Assembly (NCBI RefSeq): GCF_023566055.1
Contig: NZ_JALIQP010000003.1
Coordinates: 186,001-250,000 of the forward strand
DNA: 64,000 bases
Direction of reading: 5' to 3'
Source: Halosolutus amylolyticus
GTDB taxonomy: Archaea; Halobacteriota; Halobacteria; Halobacteriales; Natrialbaceae
How positions within the stretch are numbered: position 1 is the stretch's first letter; each line of letters opens with the position of its first letter. This document shows, in pieces, positions 60,865 to 64,000 of the stretch. A model generated the notes under the pieces. It did not search any database and was not told the DNA's origin. It saw only the letters and a list, made by a program, of their open reading frames with translations. The position numbers and the translations under genes are program-made.

Positions 60865-61887
60865 TTATTCGGTTGGCAGGTCGATACCCGCGAGATCGAC
60901 GTCCGGTTCCTCGAGTCGGTATCGGCCGTTCTCGACCGTCACGACCCCGTCGTGGCGAAGCTGGTCGAGATGAGCGTAGGCCTCGCCTGGCCCGTGAACG
61001 ACGTGAATCCCCTCGAGGTCGCCGAACAGTCGCTGGCTGACCGCCCAGGGGTCGACCGGCCCGCGTTCGCGAAGCACCTCGAGAATCGCCGCGGTCCGGT
61101 CCCGGTGGTGGTCGAGGATGTCACGGGCGCGGGCCGTCGGATCGGCGATCGGGTCGCGGTGGCCAGGCCAGACCCGATCGTAGTCCCGATCGGCGATCCG
61201 TTCGAGCGATTCGCGGTACGTCTCCAGCGGCCGGTCGACCCGGAGGTCGGCTCCGCCGACGTTCGGCGTGTACACGGGGAGGACGGCATCACCGACGAAC
61301 GCCTCGGGTCCGTCACTGACGGCTTCGCCCTCCGTTCGTTGCGTGACCGACGCACCGATCGTCTCGAAACAGCAGTGTCCGGCCGCGTGTCCGGGCGTGT
61401 GGACAGTCTCGAGAGTCCACCCACCGACCTCGAGTACCGTCCCGTCCTCGATCGGCGTCGCCTCGGGCGGCGTGCCCTCGATCCCGCTCGCCGCATCCAG
61501 GAACGCGAACAGATCCGCCTGTGCGTCCGCCGGGACGCCCCACTCGTCGAGCATCGTCTGCCGGCGCTCGTCGGCCGCGGCGACCGCCCCGGGGTCCCGT
61601 TCGACGAGCGGCAGGTCGGCCCCGTGAACGTAGACGGTCGCGCCGCTCTCGGCCTGGATCTCCCCGGCGAGTCCCGCGTGATCGACGTGGTAGTGGGTCA
61701 ATACGACGTCGTCGACGTCGGCGAACTCGTAGCCCCGCTCGGCCAGCCCCGCCCGGAGGTCCGATCGGACCCCGTCGGTCGCGATCCCCGTATCGACGAG
61801 CGCGAGTTCGTCGCGGGCGTCGTCGGCGAGTACGTACGCGTTGTTGCGCCCCTCGAATTCGTCGTTGCCCAGCGAAATGCGGTCCAT
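60865..61887 (-). CDS. Metallo-beta-lactamase-fold hydrolase with C-terminal winged helix
   Basis: 340 residues. The zinc motif VVLTHYHVDHAGLAGEIQAE, with TPGHAAGHCC and FVGDAVLP, defines the glyoxalase-II/lactonase-like fold. The C-terminal 70 residues (ILDHHRDRTAAILEVLRERG, QLRHDGVVTVENGRYRLE) form a winged-helix-like LACTB2-type domain. ATG 61887 fits an AT-rich promoter (forward ccaattaatattgg mirrored near 61907-61920) about 25 bases upstream; ATG 61902 is an alternative. Substrate unknown. Confidence 0.82.
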   Translation of the reverse strand: MDRISLGNDEFEGRNNAYVLADDARDELALVDTGIATDGVRSDLRAGLAERGYEFADVDDVVLTHYHVDHAGLAGEIQAESGATVYVHGADLPLVERDPGAVAAADERRQTMLDEWGVPADAQADLFAFLDAASGIEGTPPEATPIEDGTVLEVGGWTLETVHTPGHAAGHCCFETIGASVTQRTEGEAVSDGPEAFVGDAVLPVYTPNVGGADLRVDRPLETYRESLERIADRDYDRVWPGHRDPIADPTARARDILDHHRDRTAAILEVLRERGPVDPWAVSQRLFGDLEGIHVVHGPGEAYAHLDQLRHDGVVTVENGRYRLEEPDVDLAGIDLPTE

Positions 61888-62177
61888 GTCCACCACACAC
61901 ATCCTGTCCAATATTAATTGGTTGGGTGAAGAGAGGTAGAACTGTTAACTCAGGCAGTAATAGTTCGAACAGAGTTAGTTCGGGATCGGTCGAGCGACCG
62001 GACGCGATAGCGGAGTGGATGCCAGTCCCGTTCGATACTGTCTGCGTGCGTCGAGAGAGCGGTCCGCCGTCGACCTGCGCGCGTCGATCGCGGGGTTCAG
62101 ACGGACTACTGTAGTCAGTTTCGGTGCACCCCCAGGACGGTAGCGGTTGTACCGGTACTCCGGTACAGCGGACCGTC
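61888..62177. other. Gap between the MBL protein and gatB
   Basis: Nothing beyond the AT-rich promoter of the MBL gene (61905-61925) could be recognised. Confidence 0.4.
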
Positions 62178-63674
62178 TCAGCTTTCGAGTTCAGCGCGAA
62201 ACAGCTGATTGACGTCGCCCGGATCGGCGCTGCCGCCGGTCTTTTGCATCACCTGGCCGACGAGGAAGTTGATCGCGCCGTCGTCGCCCGACTCGTAGTC
62301 GTCGACGGCACCCGGGTTCTCGTCGATCGCCTCGACGACGGCCTGCTGGACCTCGTCCTCACCGGTCTTGCCCAGCCCCGCTTCCTCGACGATCGCGTCG
62401 GGCGCGGTTCCGTCGTCGAGCATCGATCGGAGGACGGTCTCGCGGGCGTTTTTCGCCGTGATCTCGTCGTCGGCGACGAGTTCGACGAGCCGGGAGATTT
62501 CGTCGAGTCGATCGTCGACGTCCGTAATTTCCATGTCGCGGTAGTTGAGTTCGCCCAGCAGGTTGTCCGCGACCCAGGTCGCCGCGAGGTCCGGATCGAA
62601 CTCGCCCGCGACGTCCTCGTAGAAGTCCGCGACCTGCTTCGTGGAGGTGAGCTTCGAGGCGGCCTCCTCGCTCAGGCCGTACTCGTCCTGGAACCGCTCG
62701 CGGCGAGCAGAGGGGAGTTCCGGGATCGCGATCTCGTCCTTCCAGCCCGAGACGCGAAGCGGCGGGAGGTCGGCCTCCTCGAAGTAGCGGTAGTCCTTCT
62801 CCTCCTCTTTCGATCGCATCGAGACCGTGATCCCGCGGGACTCGTCCCAGTGGCGAGTCTCCTGTTCGACCGCGCGCCCGCGCTGGATCGCGTTCTTCTG
62901 GCGGGTCTCCTCGTAGGCCAGCGCCTTCTGTGCGCCCTTGTGGCTCGAGATGTTCTTGACCTCGGTTCGGTTGGCCGCCGCGAGCGCCTCGGAACCGATC
63001 TCGTCGGTGTCGTCCCCGTCGATCTCGTCCGCAGGGACGATCGAGAGGTTGGCGTCGATCCGGAGGCTCCCGTCGCGTTCGGCGTCGAAGACGCCCAGGT
63101 ACTCGAGCACCTCCTCGAGTTCGGCGAGGAACGCCCGCACCTCGTCGGGACTGCGGAAGTCCGGTGCCGTGACGATCTCCATCAGCGGCGTCCCCGCACG
63201 GTTGTAGTCGACGAGAGTGTACTCCGCCGAGTCGATGCCGCCACCGCCGCCGACGTGCTGGAGGCTCCCCGGGTCCTCCTCCAGGTGGGCGCGCTCGATC
63301 GCGACGGTGCGGCGCTGGCCCTCGACGGACACCTCGAGTTCGCCGTCGGCGCAGATCGGTTCGTCGTACTGGGTGATCTGGAAGTTCTTGGGCAGGTCGG
63401 GGTAGTAGTAGTTCTTCCGGTGGAATCGGGTCTCCTCCGGGATGTCGGCGTCGATCGCCTTCCCGATCTTGACGGCGGCCTCGACGGCGGCCTCGTTGAG
63501 AACCGGGAGTGCGCCCGGCAGGCCGAGACAGACCGGGCAGACGTTCTCGTTCGGCTCGTCGGTCGCGTCGGTCGAGCAGCCACAGAAGATCTTCGTGTCG
63601 GTCTCCAGCTGGACGTGGACCTCGAGGCCGATGACGGTCACGAGGTCGCCCTGCTGGACGGTCTGGGCAGTCAT
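62178..63674 (-). CDS. gatB: Asp-tRNA(Asn)/Glu-tRNA(Gln) amidotransferase subunit B
   Basis: 498 residues starting MTAQTVQQGDLVTVIGLEVH. Family signatures are GLEVHVQLETDTKIFCGC with VCPVCLGLPGALPVLN, LEEDPGSLQHVGG, YNRAGTPLMEIVTAPDFRSP and the C-terminal Yqey-like helical tail (INFLVGQVMQKTGGSADPGD). The zinc-ligand cysteines are present. With GatC and GatA it converts misacylated Glu-tRNA(Gln) or Asp-tRNA(Asn). gatA/gatC are not in this window. Confidence 0.95.
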   Translation of the reverse strand: MTAQTVQQGDLVTVIGLEVHVQLETDTKIFCGCSTDATDEPNENVCPVCLGLPGALPVLNEAAVEAAVKIGKAIDADIPEETRFHRKNYYYPDLPKNFQITQYDEPICADGELEVSVEGQRRTVAIERAHLEEDPGSLQHVGGGGGIDSAEYTLVDYNRAGTPLMEIVTAPDFRSPDEVRAFLAELEEVLEYLGVFDAERDGSLRIDANLSIVPADEIDGDDTDEIGSEALAAANRTEVKNISSHKGAQKALAYEETRQKNAIQRGRAVEQETRHWDESRGITVSMRSKEEEKDYRYFEEADLPPLRVSGWKDEIAIPELPSARRERFQDEYGLSEEAASKLTSTKQVADFYEDVAGEFDPDLAATWVADNLLGELNYRDMEITDVDDRLDEISRLVELVADDEITAKNARETVLRSMLDDGTAPDAIVEEAGLGKTGEDEVQQAVVEAIDENPGAVDDYESGDDGAINFLVGQVMQKTGGSADPGDVNQLFRAELES

Positions 63675-63880
63675 TGCACCTCGATTCGGGCCGGCGGGGG
63701 TAAAACGTAACGGGACGGCTCCGCCGTCGGTTCCGGCACGCGATCGCGCGTCACGGCCGTCGTATTTGCGCGTTCGACGATTCGCGCCGGGTTCGAGCGC
63801 CGATCGAGTGATGCCGAACGTACGGTGCCCGGAAATCGAGCGTCCGACCCGGATCCGTCCGGGTCCCACGCGTTACGTTC

Positions 63881-64000
63881 TCACTCGGTCGCAGTGTGGT
63901 CCGGTTCGATCTCCACGTCGGTCGTTCCGAAGGGTTCGAGGGGGTCCTCGAACGTCGCGGTCAGTTCGTTCTCCGGGAAGAACCCGATGATGCGGGCGGT
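63881..64000 (-). CDS. C-terminal 39 residues of an unidentified gene running off the right edge
   Basis: The reverse frame enters at the window edge as TARIIGFFPENELTATFEDP and ends LEPFGTTDVEIEPDHTATE before TGA at 63881-63883. The acidic composition is that of a true haloarchaeal protein. The family cannot be named from so short a tail. The gap to gatB (63675-63880) shows no feature. Confidence 0.6.
   Translation of the reverse strand, partial: TARIIGFFPENELTATFEDPLEPFGTTDVEIEPDHTATE

Overview
The window is a stretch of chromosome from an extremely halophilic archaeon (class Halobacteria). The evidence is high GC with CGATCG-rich codons, very acidic proteins, Tat-type lipoprotein signals on solute-binding proteins, a PGF-CTERM surface protein together with archaeosortase A, an HTH-10 regulator, a HalOD1 domain, archaeal ribosomal proteins L44e and S27e, aIF2-alpha, Nop10, and many TATA boxes placed so that transcripts are leaderless. 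A member of the Natrialbales is plausible, but the sequence alone does not fix the genus. I see no prophage, complete insertion sequence or CRISPR array. The only mobile-type traces are an 84-bp inverted-repeat element and truncated copies of a tRNA 3' end.

Layout, left half. An HTH-10 regulator runs off the left edge. It is followed by a 3-hydroxybutyrate-dehydrogenase-like SDR and an AMP-forming acyl-CoA synthetase. Next is a divergent surface/sensor locus (3.8-7.5 kb): a secreted poly-aspartate protein and a PGF-CTERM protein on one side, and on the other a transmembrane HTH protein whose extracellular domain is homologous to the PGF-CTERM protein. A decayed, internally deleted copy of the acyl-CoA synthetase follows. 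From 8.3 to 19.9 kb lies a lactate-utilisation region: a LUD/Fe-S/CCG protein, a LutC-like protein, two lactate permeases, a HalOD1 protein, a winged-helix regulator and a 1048-residue D-lactate dehydrogenase. Thiolase plus a DUF35 partner, an M42 aminopeptidase, a TrkA potassium-channel regulator and several housekeeping genes (CoaBC, a purine phosphoribosyltransferase) lead up to 29 kb.

Right half. Two complete dipeptide/oligopeptide ABC systems (29.3-36.8 kb on + and 38.3-44.9 kb on -) converge on three small genes. An initiator tRNA-Met carries truncated copies of its own 3' end downstream. A translation/RNP operon (L44e, S27e, aIF2-alpha, Nop10, PAC2) follows a small MITE-like element. 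Archaeosortase A with a metallophosphoesterase, a CBS protein, an FAD oxidoreductase, a lactonase-like protein and a thioesterase come next. A five-gene branched-chain-amino-acid-type (Liv) ABC operon, another metallo-beta-lactamase-fold protein, GatB and a fragment of one more gene close the window.

How the parts work together. The cell appears able to import lactate, peptides and branched-chain amino acids or related acids, and to oxidise lactate and short hydroxyacids. The most unusual signals are: (i) the sensor/surface trio with a shared ectodomain; (ii) leaderless mini-ORFs that end exactly on the start codon of each lactate permease; (iii) an 89-nt gene-conversion tract between those permeases; (iv) insertions of about 100 residues that split the C-terminal cysteine motif of both DppF-type ATPases; and (v) repeated tRNA tails next to tRNA-Met.
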